Source: CAYYJM01 sp964471755 (lineage in GTDB: Bacteria > Planctomycetota > Planctomycetia > Gemmatales > Gemmataceae). From it: a DNA stretch of 34,011 nt. Position numbers and translations under genes: made by a program. The DNA is taken from positions 1 through 34,011 of the forward strand of contig CAYYJM010000033.1 of assembly GCA_964471755.1 (NCBI GenBank), written 5' to 3'. The notes beneath the pieces are model-generated. The model saw nothing but the letters and a program-made list of their open reading frames with translations. It did not search any database and was not told the DNA's origin. Shown piece after piece: positions 27,295 through 34,011 of the stretch (within the stretch, counting starts at the first letter, position 1; every line of letters begins with the position of its first letter).

Positions 27295-27892
27295 CGGTTC
27301 GCAACTCCACCAAGCTGTCCATGCAGACAAAACGGGTCGCCGGCCCGGATTATTCCGATTGGAGGAATCCTGCCGGCGATCTCTCCATCTCGTTTGCTCA
27401 TTATCGCTTAGGGCGAACCGCGCGTAGCGAAACCAGGGCTCGAAAGTGCCTTTGCTGCCCAGCGTGCCGATTCCGCAGAATTTTCTTTGCTCTGCCACGA
27501 CTAATATTCGCAAGGGACGAGACGCGAACCGACAGTCACTGTCTGGTCGTGTATAGTTCGTGCAGTTTTCCCAGTCTGGCCTTTCGGTCGCTACACATCC
27601 GGGTGAAATCGACTCCCCGGATGCGACAAAAGCAGCAGCTCCCTGTTCAAGTTTGCCACAGGGCCGAGCAGCAACCGAAACCGAGGCGGGGAAAAACAAG
27701 CGAGAAAGCGAGAAGAACAACCCCATTTCGGGATAATGCCCGAGCAGGCGTCATCCGGCATGCGGGTTGCAGCAAGTGAGCGTGTTTGGATTAAATCTGG
27801 TGCGGAGACCGAACAGGCGTCGCCTGTCGAACAGCGCGAGAGACCGATACTCATCGCCGGCACCTGGACACCGAGCAACATGAGGTGATGAG
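27295..27892. other. Gene-free stretch of about 600 bases
   Basis: No reading frame here has convincing coding character. Open frames on both strands are short and resemble no family. The stretch is visibly richer in A and T than its flanks. A TATAGT (27554-27559) preceded at 19 bases by CCGACA is a weak promoter candidate on the plus strand. It could hold a long leader for the DksA-like gene or a small RNA, but no known RNA family was recognised. Confidence 0.5.
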
Positions 27893-28351
27893 ATGGCACG
27901 ACAAGAAGCACTCTTACGACTGCACAAGGGCCTGCTGACCCGACGTGCGGAACTGCGGCGAAAGCTGAGCGAAGGGTTCGAGTTGGCCGGCTACGGCGAT
28001 GGCGCGACCGGCGACGAGGCCGATGCCGCCTTCGAGGCCGGCAGCGACGAAATGAACTCGCAACTGGCCGCTCTGGAGTCGCGCGAACTGGCGCAGATCG
28101 AGCGCGCCCTGCGCCGACTCAAGGAAGGAACCTACGGCCGATGTGAGGTCTGCGCGGGCAAGATCCCCGTGGGCCGACTTAACATCCTCCCCTACACCAC
28201 CGTCTGTGTGAAGTGCCAGCGCGATCTGGAACAGAACGGCGACTGGGAGCCGCAGGAGGGCGGCAGCTGGGAGCGCGTCTACGAGTCGTCCAGCTCGATG
28301 GATGACCCGCACGTCGATCTGTCGCAGCTCGAACTCGATTCCGGCCGCTGA
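27893..28351 (+). CDS. DksA/TraR-type zinc-finger protein
   Basis: A 152-residue member of the DksA/TraR family. These proteins bind in the RNA polymerase secondary channel and tune transcription with ppGpp, though many members are uncharacterised. A helical coiled-coil region (about 5-78, LLRLHKGLLTRRAELRRKL and LAALESRELAQIERALRRL) precedes a four-Cys zinc finger C84-x2-C87-x17-C105-x2-C108 (CEVCAGKIPVGRL, CVKC). The tip region has DEADAAFEAGSDE, acidic like DksA tips. The C-terminal 45 residues are an acidic, Ser-rich extension. The ATG follows GAGGTGATGAG. A terminator lies 20 bases after the stop. Confidence 0.88.
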   Translation: MARQEALLRLHKGLLTRRAELRRKLSEGFELAGYGDGATGDEADAAFEAGSDEMNSQLAALESRELAQIERALRRLKEGTYGRCEVCAGKIPVGRLNILPYTTVCVKCQRDLEQNGDWEPQEGGSWERVYESSSSMDDPHVDLSQLELDSGR

Positions 28352-28370
28352 GGCTGGCCCGATCCCTGCC

Positions 28371-28405
28371 AAAGCTCGCCATCCCGAGAGGATGGCGGGC
28401 TTTTT
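28371..28405 (+). terminator. Rho-independent terminator after the DksA-like gene
   Basis: Fourteen-base arms (28371-28384 and 28390-28403, one G-T pair) enclose a CGAGA loop and end in a run of five T. Confidence 0.88.
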
Positions 28406-28535
28406 CCGTTTCTCCGGCTGCCTGGCCTGCTCGTTCTTTTCCTGCGAAGGCTTTTGCTCAAGAGTCGGCAACGGCTCGCTTTACAATGGAGAAGTGGTGG
28501 CTGTCGAATCGCGGTATCGCCGGAGGAGGAGCGGC

Positions 28536-29681
28536 ATGAGACGGGCCTGGTTCTTGATATTCTGCGGTGGCTGTTGCTTTCTTGGCAGCGTGCTAACCAC
28601 CAGTTTGATGCAACAGAAGGGCCTACAGGCTCTGGGCCAGGGGGTCGGTCAGCCCGTCCCCACTGCGCCCGCGGTCGGCGCGACCTCGGACCCGCTCGGC
28701 GAACGCTTCGAGGCCGTCGTGCGTCGGGTCAGTCCCAGTGTGGTGGCCATCGAAGCCATCAAGCCGGCGACTCAACCGGGGACCAAAAAATCCTCGGAAG
28801 ACTCTGGCTCCGGCGTGCTGATCCGCTGGCCGGGACAACCAGGGGCCATCGTGCTGACGAACAATCACGTCATCGCCAATGCTTCACCCCAGCAAATTTC
28901 GGTCTGCCTGGCCGACAACCGGATCGTGCGACCGACCCAGGTGCTGACCGATCCGGAGTCGGACATCGCCGTCCTGCGTCTGTCCCTGTCCAACGTGGTG
29001 GCCGCCGAGTTGGGCGACAGCGATCAGATGCGTGTCGGCAACTGGGTGCTGGCCTTCGGCAGTCCCTTCGGTCTGAATCAGACCGTGACGCACGGCATCA
29101 TCAGCGCCCGTGAACGGGGGCAGATCAGTCTCGGCAACACCATCCGGATCAAGAACTTTTTGCAGACCGATGCCGCCATCAACCCGGGCTCCAGTGGTGG
29201 ACCGCTGGTAGATCTCGACGGCCGGGTGATCGGCATCAACACGGCCATCGCCTCCAGTTCCGGGAGCAACAGCGGTGTGGCCTTCAGCATCCCGATCAAC
29301 CTGGCCCGTGGCATCGTGCAGCAGTTGCTGGAACGCGGAGCCGTGTCACGCGGCTACCTGGGGCTCCAGGTCGGCGCTGCGGTGGACATCAGCGAGGCTG
29401 AGCGGCTCGGCCTGAACCGACTTCAGGGAGCTGTGATCGAGCGCATCCACGAACGATCGCCGGCCCAGGCGGCCGGGTTACGGGCCGGCGACGTGATTTT
29501 GGAGGTCGATCAGGTGGTCATCCGCAACGAAAACCACTTCATCAACCTGATCAGTAGCCTGCCACCGGGCAGACGTATTCGGCTCCAGGTTTGGCGGGAT
29601 CGCCGGGTTTCCAGCCTCGAAGCAGTGATCGGCGACTGGGCGCAGGTCCAGCAAAGTGTCGGCCGCAATCCGACGCCCTGA
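28536..29681 (+). CDS. HtrA/DegP-type serine protease with one PDZ domain
   Basis: Envelope protein-quality protease of family S1C, 381 residues. An N-terminal hydrophobic segment (about 5-25, WFLIFCGGCCFLGSVL) is a signal anchor or signal peptide. The chymotrypsin-like triad is His111 (VLTNNHVI), Asp143 (ESDIAVLRL) and Ser220 (NPGSSGGPLVD). Note SSGG where GNSGGPL is usual. The single PDZ domain (about 272-360) includes RGYLGLQV and SPAQAAGLRAGDVILEVD. One PDZ makes it DegS-like in layout. GGAGGAGGA lies 5-13 bases before the ATG and fixes this start. A perfect palindrome 30 bases after the stop probably ends the transcript. Confidence 0.93.
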   Translation: MRRAWFLIFCGGCCFLGSVLTTSLMQQKGLQALGQGVGQPVPTAPAVGATSDPLGERFEAVVRRVSPSVVAIEAIKPATQPGTKKSSEDSGSGVLIRWPGQPGAIVLTNNHVIANASPQQISVCLADNRIVRPTQVLTDPESDIAVLRLSLSNVVAAELGDSDQMRVGNWVLAFGSPFGLNQTVTHGIISARERGQISLGNTIRIKNFLQTDAAINPGSSGGPLVDLDGRVIGINTAIASSSGSNSGVAFSIPINLARGIVQQLLERGAVSRGYLGLQVGAAVDISEAERLGLNRLQGAVIERIHERSPAQAAGLRAGDVILEVDQVVIRNENHFINLISSLPPGRRIRLQVWRDRRVSSLEAVIGDWAQVQQSVGRNPTP

Positions 29682-29711
29682 TGGCCCTTCGTCTGCTATC
29701 GGTATCGTCTC

Positions 29712-29739
29712 AGGCGTCGCGAGGATCCTCGCGACGCCT
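29712..29739. terminator. 28-base perfect palindrome after the protease gene
   Basis: AGGCGTCGCGAGGA is followed directly by its exact reverse complement, centred on GGATCC, then CTTGC. It lies between the convergent stops of the protease and the 37-residue peptide gene and may terminate both. Confidence 0.65.
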
Positions 29740-29759
29740 CTTGCATTACCGCCGTGTCC

Positions 29760-29873
29760 TTACTCGTCGTCCTGCGGCTTGTTCCGAATGTAGAGCAGAA
29801 CGCCGATCAGAACAACTAGCAGGAGGGCCATGAGGCCCATGAACCACCACGATTGCATAAAATCCGGTCCCAT
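29760..29873 (-). CDS. 37-residue single-pass membrane peptide
   Basis: A short frame from ATG at 29873 to TAA encodes MGPDFMQSWWFMGLMALLLV, then VLIGVLLYIRNKPQDDE. Residues about 9-28 form a strong transmembrane helix, followed by a basic turn (IRNK) and an acidic tail. AGAGGAT lies about 10 bases upstream as a ribosome site. The hydrophobic block bounded by an RNKPQDDE tail looks designed rather than random. I do not recognise a family. It sits downstream of the HD-Pnk gene on the same strand with a 225-base gap that holds nothing else I can identify apart from a small GC hairpin at 30065-30078. Confidence 0.6.
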   Translation of the reverse strand: MGPDFMQSWWFMGLMALLLVVLIGVLLYIRNKPQDDE

Positions 29874-30098
29874 GGGTGCGATCCTCTGGCAACGCGGTTG
29901 AATGATGCGGGGAATGGGTTCCAGATTCTCCAGGCGGCTTGCGTTGCGGAAGCCGACCGGATCGAATCGATCGACGGTGTTTTATCGCACCATCCAGTGG
30001 ATTGCAAGCATCCCCGTGATGAAAATATCCGCGAGACAGCAGAAGGGCAATGGTCAGCGTGAGGCGCGGCGAACCGCGAGCAGGTGCCGACTTCCCGA

Positions 30099-31220
30099 TT
30101 ACTGGAACGGCGGGACGTGATACTCGACCACGTGCGCCTCGGTGACGTCGGGCACCTCCCAGCGATCGAGAAAACGCTCGATGATCTTCTCCGGCACGGC
30201 GGCCACCCGGTTGCGATTCTGGGCGACCTGCACTTNNNNNNNNNNNNNNNNNNNNNNNNNNNNNNNNNNNNNNNNNNNNNNNNNNNNNNNNNNNNNNNNN
30301 NNCAACTGACGGACCAGGTTGGTCGCGTTCCAGACGAAGTTCGTGCCAGCACGCAGATACTCGCGGGCCCGCTCCCGGGCGGCGGTCAGCACCTCGCCCG
30401 CCTTCTCGCCGGGATCGAACCCCATCTCGTCGCGCAGCTCGTCGAGCGAGATCATCGGCCAGTCGGCGTAATGCGTCCGGATGTGGTGATCCTTACCGGA
30501 CCCTGGCAGACCGGCCATCAGCACGGCCTCGGCTCGATGCTGCACGAATGCCGGCGAATCGGGATGACGCTTCGGATCCTTGAAATAGAGGACGCGGGCA
30601 TGATCGGACGCGAACGGATAGGGCCGATCAAGAACGCCGAGATCGCGCATCTGCTCCTGACACAGGGCCACGTTATCGAGCAGGCGGCGCTGATCGAGAC
30701 AGATCCGGCCGCGCACGTCGGCCTCGGCCAGGAGCGCGAGCCAGTCGCCCCGGCCGACGCAACTCACCTCGATGGCCAGCCGGGTCGGATCTTCCCGGTC
30801 GATCAGGAAGTACGGCACCTGATGGTAGCGGATCAGGGCGCAGATCGCCTCACGCTGGGCGAACGAGACGCCCATGCGCCAGAGGATGCCGCGAGCAAGA
30901 ATGGCTCCCCGGCGTGAGTGTCCGCGTGATGTCACCCGGTCATCCTCAGTCCTCGTGCAGTCGGGCTTGCCGATGTCATGCAGCACGGCCGCCGCGAAGA
31001 GCGTGCGCCGTTCCGGTTCCGGCAGCGATCGCCAGGCATCGAGGGCGAGCAGTTCCTCGCAAACCATGCGCGTGTGGATCCAGACATCCCCCTCGGCGTG
31101 GTGGATCGGATCTTGTGGACAGCCGGCGAGGGCTCGGAGCCAGGGATACTCGGCGTCCATCTCGGCCCAGTGGAGGTGAAAATCCGGTGGCGTCGGCGTG
31201 TAGTCGAGCAGGCAGGTCAT
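30099..31220 (-). CDS. HD-Pnk: HD phosphohydrolase fused to polynucleotide kinase
   Basis: A nucleic-acid end-healing enzyme of about 373 residues, counting the gap. The N-terminal HD domain has HHAEGDVWIHT (His40, His41, His49), VLHDIGKPD (His81-Asp82) and GHSRRG (His101). The C-terminal P-loop kinase has LMAGLPGSGKDHHI (Lys243), SLDELRDEMGF and WNATNLVR. The family member from Runella slithyformis is established to have 2',3'-phosphoesterase and 5'-OH kinase activity. An N run (67) deletes about 22 residues of the kinase lid region; the frame agrees on both sides. The conserved end RWEVPDVTEAHVV remains. I chose ATG at 31220 because GAGGATC precedes it; a GTG at 31232 overlapping the ligase stop is the alternative. 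It is co-transcribed with the ligase. Confidence 0.88.
   Translation of the reverse strand: MTCLLDYTPTPPDFHLHWAEMDAEYPWLRALAGCPQDPIHHAEGDVWIHTRMVCEELLALDAWRSLPEPERRTLFAAAVLHDIGKPDCTRTEDDRVTSRGHSRRGAILARGILWRMGVSFAQREAICALIRYHQVPYFLIDREDPTRLAIEVSCVGRGDWLALLAEADVRGRICLDQRRLLDNVALCQEQMRDLGVLDRPYPFASDHARVLYFKDPKRHPDSPAFVQHRAEAVLMAGLPGSGKDHHIRTHYADWPMISLDELRDEMGFDPGEKAGEVLTAARERAREYLRAGTNFVWNATNLVRQLXXXXXXXXXXXXXXXXXXXXXXXVQVAQNRNRVAAVPEKIIERFLDRWEVPDVTEAHVVEYHVPPFQ
30236..30302. other. Assembly gap (67 N) inside HD-Pnk
   Basis: The gap removes part of the kinase domain after NATNLVRQL. The length keeps the frame and fits the number of residues expected in the family, so it is probably a sized gap. 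Confidence 0.9.
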
Positions 31221-31228
31221 GGTGATCC

Positions 31229-32023
31229 TCACTCAAACAGATCGACCCCCTCGGCCAGTCGATTCGGGATGATCGGCCGACGGAGCCAGTGTGTTTCGGA
31301 GTCGGCGACCGCCTGGAGAAAGCCGTGCCGGACCCATTTGTAGCGCTCGACGACCACGCCGCCCTCCTCGACCGTGACGTACAATCCCTCCATCTGATCA
31401 CTGTCGTCCGTCTCGGCGAGGGCCGTGTCGATGTCGAGGTTCCAGCGCTGCGCCTCGTCGCGGAGGTTCTCACGCCAGCGATCACTCTTGTACGCCGAGT
31501 GACCGAGCAGGGCGAGCAGCTCGTCGAGCGTCGTGGCCGGCCCCTCGTACAGGGACGGCACGCAGGCGACCGGAGTCCCGGCGAGCAGGGTCTGACTGCG
31601 CGGCGCGGAGAGGAACGTCCGCGTGGTCGTGTCGAGGACGCCGAAGCAGAGGAAGAAGTGCGGCAAGGCGTCGTAGTAGACGGTGTGCTTGGCGTAGACC
31701 CACTCGCCGTAGAGAGCGAAGTGATCGCCCAGGACGGGCCAGAGATCGAGGATGCGGGCGGCGGCCCATTGCTTGAACAGGTCGAAGTGGCGTTCGCGGT
31801 AGCCGCCGGTGAGGAAGTGGCCGCGGCTCTGGAGCCAGAGTCGGCCGTCGGCGTCGAAGCGCAGGCCGGCGTTGGCTCCGTCGATCTTCTCCTTGACGAC
31901 GACGTGCCGGCCGGCGATGGCGTCGAAGCGGACCTGGTCGAGGTCCTCGTCGCCGGGTTGCAGGCGTGAACCTTCCAGGTGCGGCGTGCGCGGGAACTTG
32001 ACCATTGCGAAGGGCGGATTCAT
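31229..32023 (-). CDS. RNA ligase (T4 Rnl2-like nucleotidyltransferase)
   Basis: An ATP-dependent RNA-sealing enzyme of 264 residues. Motif I is VVVKEKIDGANAGL with the adenylated Lys46 in KIDG. Motif Ia has SRGHF (66-70) and motif III is LYGEWVYAKHTVYY (Glu107). A FFLCFGVLD strand matches IIIa. Motif IV is MEGLYVTVEEG (Glu212) and motif V ERYKWVR (Lys229). This order and spacing define the covalent nucleotidyltransferase fold. The N-terminal FPRTPHLEGSRL block resembles that of RNA ligases linked to HD-Pnk or Pnkp-type healing enzymes. The ATG at 32023 has GAGG at 9 bases; an in-frame ATG six codons later is possible. Its stop overlaps the start region of HD-Pnk, and the preceding HEPN-like gene ends 18 bases upstream. 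Confidence 0.88.
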   Translation of the reverse strand: MNPPFAMVKFPRTPHLEGSRLQPGDEDLDQVRFDAIAGRHVVVKEKIDGANAGLRFDADGRLWLQSRGHFLTGGYRERHFDLFKQWAAARILDLWPVLGDHFALYGEWVYAKHTVYYDALPHFFLCFGVLDTTTRTFLSAPRSQTLLAGTPVACVPSLYEGPATTLDELLALLGHSAYKSDRWRENLRDEAQRWNLDIDTALAETDDSDQMEGLYVTVEEGGVVVERYKWVRHGFLQAVADSETHWLRRPIIPNRLAEGVDLFE

Positions 32024-32041
32024 GGTGGTGCCTCGTGGCGG

Positions 32042-32560
32042 TCAGCGGTCGCGAATCCGGCCCCAGACGAGCAGGCCGAGGAGGAAGAGTTCCGAGGCTG
32101 GCTCGTCGCGGATGGCGGGCCAGGCGTCGATGGCCTGTTCGACCCGGACGATAAACGCGAGGACCATACTCCGCGAAAAGGTTTCCGCGAGGTCGTAATC
32201 GGCAAGATGGCGGCGTTCCTGGGTGTCCAGGAATGTCTGGGCCAGGTTTTGGAGCGCGGCCGGGATCGTGAGTAAACCCATCCGGCGGGTGACGCCAGCA
32301 GGGAGATTGCCGCCCGCGAAGGACCGGGCGGTCGTGGCCATCTCGGTATGGGTGTAAGCCCGCGCCAGAACGTCGCGGAGACCAGCCCGTTCAGGGGTCG
32401 TCCCGATTAGGAACCGATTCGTTTCTTCGACCAGGAAATGAAACAGGGCGTAATACGCACTCGAAACGGCCCGCCGCAGGTTGGCTTGCTGGGGCCGCGT
32501 CGGATCGATCAGAGCCAGTTGTCGAGCCTGGTTGAGAAGGGGTTGGACCAGGGAGGCCAT
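32042..32560 (-). CDS. HEPN-like helical protein (copy 2)
   Basis: A 172-residue, mostly helical protein. The block LRRAVSSAYYALFHFLVEETNRF (split about 28-50) is typical of HEPN/UPF0332-like domains, as is RHLADYDLAETFSRSMVLAFIVRVEQAID toward the end. Between them lies LARAYTHTEMATTARSF. A short hydrophobic C-terminus LFLLGLLVWGRIRDR closes it. No canonical R-x4-6-H RNase motif is present; the nearest conserved polar sites are RAYTH and RHLADYD. Its ATG overlaps the stop of the small partner gene by one base (TGATG), so translation is coupled. The paralogue at 33017-33535 has the same length and is about 70 percent identical by eye. Whether it cleaves RNA is unknown. Confidence 0.75.
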   Translation of the reverse strand: MASLVQPLLNQARQLALIDPTRPQQANLRRAVSSAYYALFHFLVEETNRFLIGTTPERAGLRDVLARAYTHTEMATTARSFAGGNLPAGVTRRMGLLTIPAALQNLAQTFLDTQERRHLADYDLAETFSRSMVLAFIVRVEQAIDAWPAIRDEPASELFLLGLLVWGRIRDR

Positions 32561-32856
32561 CAGATCTTTACCCCGAGTTCGTCCAGTTCCGACTGCTTGG
32601 CGTACTCGATGTAGGGAAACAGATCGATCCGGGCCTTGAGCAGTCCGTCCCGGATCGCCCGCTCGACCGGTTCGATCGTCGGCCAGACCAGTTCCTCGTC
32701 AGTAATCGATTCCTCCAGGATCACATATACCCGGAGGGAAGGCACGCCGAGGTGATCGACGTAATGCCGCCACTTCACATCAGTGATTCGCGCCCCGGGA
32801 ACGTGCTTGAGCGTCTCCGGATCGAGAACCTGAGCAATCGTTTCATCCTGGGTCAT
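32560..32856 (-). CDS. Small partner of the HEPN-like protein (copy 2), unknown family
   Basis: A 98-residue protein starting at ATG 32856 after GGAGAG. It begins MTQDETIAQVLDPETLKHVP, followed by GARITDVKWRHYVDHLG, then a hydrophobic strand PSLRVYVILEES. A helix-rich end follows (IRDGLLKARIDLFPYIEYAKQSELDE). There is no MNT GS..RG...D-x-D motif, so it is not an obvious nucleotidyltransferase antitoxin. It has no HTH. Its stop overlaps the start of the HEPN-like gene, as antitoxin-toxin or subunit pairs often do. The paralogue at 33535-33831 shares about 76 of 98 positions. Confidence 0.7.
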   Translation of the reverse strand: MTQDETIAQVLDPETLKHVPGARITDVKWRHYVDHLGVPSLRVYVILEESITDEELVWPTIEPVERAIRDGLLKARIDLFPYIEYAKQSELDELGVKI

Positions 32857-32889
32857 GTCGTCTCTCCGGTCGGGCACCTCGATCCCTTC

Positions 32890-32918
32890 ATGCTAACCCA
32901 CACCAGCACCGGTCGCAA
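32890..32918 (-). promoter_or_regulatory. Possible promoter for the second pair and the repair genes
   Basis: On the minus strand TTGCGA (32913-32918) and TAGCAT (32890-32895) are 17 bases apart, four matches each. They are about 35-60 bases before the ATG at 32856. Read-through from the first pair is also possible, since only 160 bases separate the units and no terminator is seen. Confidence 0.25.
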
Positions 32919-33016
32919 CGTGAGGAAGGACAGCCAACGCGACGATGTGGTTCAGATGGATCTGCCAACCTATTTCTACTGTCGTGGTTCGAGTTATCTC
33001 TGACGAGCCGGGAGCC

Positions 33017-33535
33017 TCAGCGGTCGCGAATCCGGCCCCAGACGAGCAGACCCAGGAGGAACAGCCGCGAGGCTGGCTCGTCGCGGATGGTGGGCCAGGC
33101 ATCGATGGCCTGCTCAATTTCGACGATCAGGGCAACGGTATCGCTCCGGGCGAACGTGGCCGCGATGTCGTAGTCGGCCAGGTGGCGTTGTTCCTGGAGG
33201 TCGAGAAACGTCTGCGTGAATGCCCGAAGTTCCGATGGGATCGGGGCCGGCCCAAGCCGCTGAAGAATTCCGGCGGGCAGGTTGCCTCCGGCGAAAGTCC
33301 GGGCGGCGTTGGCCATCTCCGTGTGAGTGTAGGCCCTGGCCAGGACGTTCCGGAGACCGCCCAGTTCCGCCGTGGTGCCGAGGAGAAGGCGATTGCTTTC
33401 CTCAACCAGGAAGTGGAAGAGGGAGTAGTAGACCGCGGACACCGCACGGCGCAGACTGGCTTGCTGTGGCCGGGTGGGATCGACCGCCACCAGGTGCCGG
33501 GCCTGCGCCAGGAGCGGCCGGGCGAGGGAGGCCAT
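33017..33535 (-). CDS. HEPN-like helical protein (copy 1)
   Basis: A 172-residue paralogue of the protein at 32042-32560, with LRRAVSAVYYSLFHFLVEESNR near the N-terminus, LARAYTHTEMANAARTF, QRHLADYDIAATFARSD and the identical end LFLLGLLVWGRIRDR. The strongly conserved segments between copies (AYTHTEMA, RHLADYD, IRDEPAS) are the best candidates for functional sites. It begins at an ATG overlapping the partner stop as TAATG. The canonical RNase signature is again missing. Confidence 0.75.
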   Translation of the reverse strand: MASLARPLLAQARHLVAVDPTRPQQASLRRAVSAVYYSLFHFLVEESNRLLLGTTAELGGLRNVLARAYTHTEMANAARTFAGGNLPAGILQRLGPAPIPSELRAFTQTFLDLQEQRHLADYDIAATFARSDTVALIVEIEQAIDAWPTIRDEPASRLFLLGLLVWGRIRDR

Positions 33536-33831
33536 TACAGATTCACCCCCGCCTCGTCCAACTCCGACTGCTTCGCATAGCGGATGTACGCAAACAGGTC
33601 GATCCCGGCTCGGAGGAGCCCATCCCGGATGGCCTGCTTGACAAGCCGAATGGACGGTGCGGCGAGATCCGCGTCGGTGATCGATTCCTCAAGGATGACC
33701 CAGACACGCAAGGATGGAATGCCCTGATGATCAACGTAGTGCGACCACCTCACATCGGTGATCCTCGCCCCGGGAACGTGCTTGAGCGTCTCGGGATCGA
33801 GAACCTGAGCAATCGTCTCATCCCGGGTCAT
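33535..33831 (-). CDS. Small partner of the HEPN-like protein (copy 1), unknown family
   Basis: A 98-residue product, MTRDETIAQVLDPETLKHVP at the start. It differs from copy 2 at one of the first 27 residues but much more in the C-terminal half (TDADLAAPSIRLVKQAIRD). GGGAG precedes the ATG at about 6 bases. First gene of the cluster on this strand, with a promoter candidate just upstream. I assign no function. Confidence 0.7.
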   Translation of the reverse strand: MTRDETIAQVLDPETLKHVPGARITDVRWSHYVDHQGIPSLRVWVILEESITDADLAAPSIRLVKQAIRDGLLRAGIDLFAYIRYAKQSELDEAGVNL

Positions 33832-33861
33832 GGTATTCTCCCGCGCCGGTCGGCCTGTCCC

Positions 33862-33893
33862 ATTATCCTACCCCGGACTCGGTCCCTCTACAA
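33862..33893 (-). promoter_or_regulatory. Promoter candidate for the HEPN/RNA-repair cluster
   Basis: On the minus strand GATAAT (33862-33867, five of six matches) is preceded by TTGTAG (33888-33893) at 20 bases; reading TAGGAT as the -10 gives a 17-base spacer. The start of transcription would be about 20-30 bases before the ATG at 33831. Confidence 0.35.
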
Positions 33894-33956
33894 CGGGAGG
33901 CACCATCGCGGGTGTGGACATGGTGAGGGCAGCGAGATCGTCGGGACCCGGCGAAA

Positions 33957-34011
33957 GGCGAGCCCCCCACGAAAGTGGGGGGAGTACCCGACGGCAAACT
34001 CCCCCCACTTT
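33957..34011. repeat. Dispersed palindromic repeat (copy 2, cut by window end)
   Basis: Arm 33957-33985 (29 bases) is identical to the reverse complement of 14851-14879. The second arm begins ACTCCCCCCACTTT at 33998 and runs off the window. The loop differs from copy 1. It lies upstream of the HEPN/RNA-repair cluster and may end transcription from a neighbouring gene outside the window. Confidence 0.85.

Noticed and set aside
27591..27911. A 106-codon minus-strand frame in the gene-free stretch
   Set aside because: There is no family similarity, it runs into the DksA-like gene's ribosome site, and it has poor coding character.
32042..32560. Calling the HEPN-like protein a HEPN ribonuclease toxin
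   Set aside because: The R-x4-6-H catalytic motif is not found; only the fold-like blocks support the HEPN-like label, so nuclease activity is kept as a hypothesis.

Overview
The window is a G+C-rich bacterial chromosome segment, most likely from a planctomycete of the Gemmatales type. This is an inference from family content. It carries a DUF1501 protein with a Tat-like leader, a DUF4058 protein, a membrane-anchored Ser/Thr kinase with a sensor-like C-terminal half, a HEAT-repeat lipoprotein, an HTH protein with an acidic SSEFEL-type repeat tail, and many hairpins between genes. No phylogenetic marker was tested. Four runs of N mark assembly gaps. Two of them (in lysA and metG) put the halves of one gene out of frame with each other.

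Layout. 0.2-6.9 kb: an RND efflux adaptor and pump on the plus strand face a two-component system (histidine kinase and OmpR-type regulator) on the minus strand, with a perfect 51-bp inverted repeat between them. 7.1-9.3 kb: a small two-helix membrane protein, then hemE and ubiE on the minus strand. 9.5-12.6 kb: a DUF1501 protein with promoter and terminator, a TPR protein and an orphan CoA-transferase alpha-type subunit. 12.7-19.0 kb (minus strand): the HTH/acidic-repeat/membrane protein, a large HEAT-repeat lipoprotein with an embedded receiver-like domain, and lysA. 19.1-23.0 kb: DUF4058 (plus), then argH and metG (minus). 23.2-25.7 kb: a receptor-like protein kinase with atypical catalytic motifs and unusual codon use, next to tRNA-Asp(GTC). 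25.7-29.9 kb: a small hypothetical gene, sppA, a 0.6-kb gene-free stretch, a DksA/TraR-type zinc-finger gene, an HtrA/DegP-type protease and a 37-residue membrane peptide.

30.1-33.8 kb is the most interesting part. It is a tightly packed minus-strand cluster with two tandem copies of a translationally coupled pair (a small unknown protein plus a HEPN-like helical protein). These are followed 18 bp downstream by an RNA ligase and an HD-phosphohydrolase/polynucleotide-kinase fusion (HD-Pnk). HD-Pnk and an RNA ligase together can heal and seal RNA breaks with 2',3'-cyclic-phosphate and 5'-OH ends. Many HEPN ribonucleases make exactly that kind of break. The cluster may therefore pair an RNA-cleaving or RNA-binding module with its own repair machinery. 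This is an inference: no canonical R-x4-6-H HEPN motif is visible.

The remaining genes are housekeeping (haem, quinone, lysine and arginine synthesis, Met-tRNA charging) or envelope functions (efflux, SppA, HtrA). They do not form one pathway. The region is made of short transcription units separated by strong hairpins.
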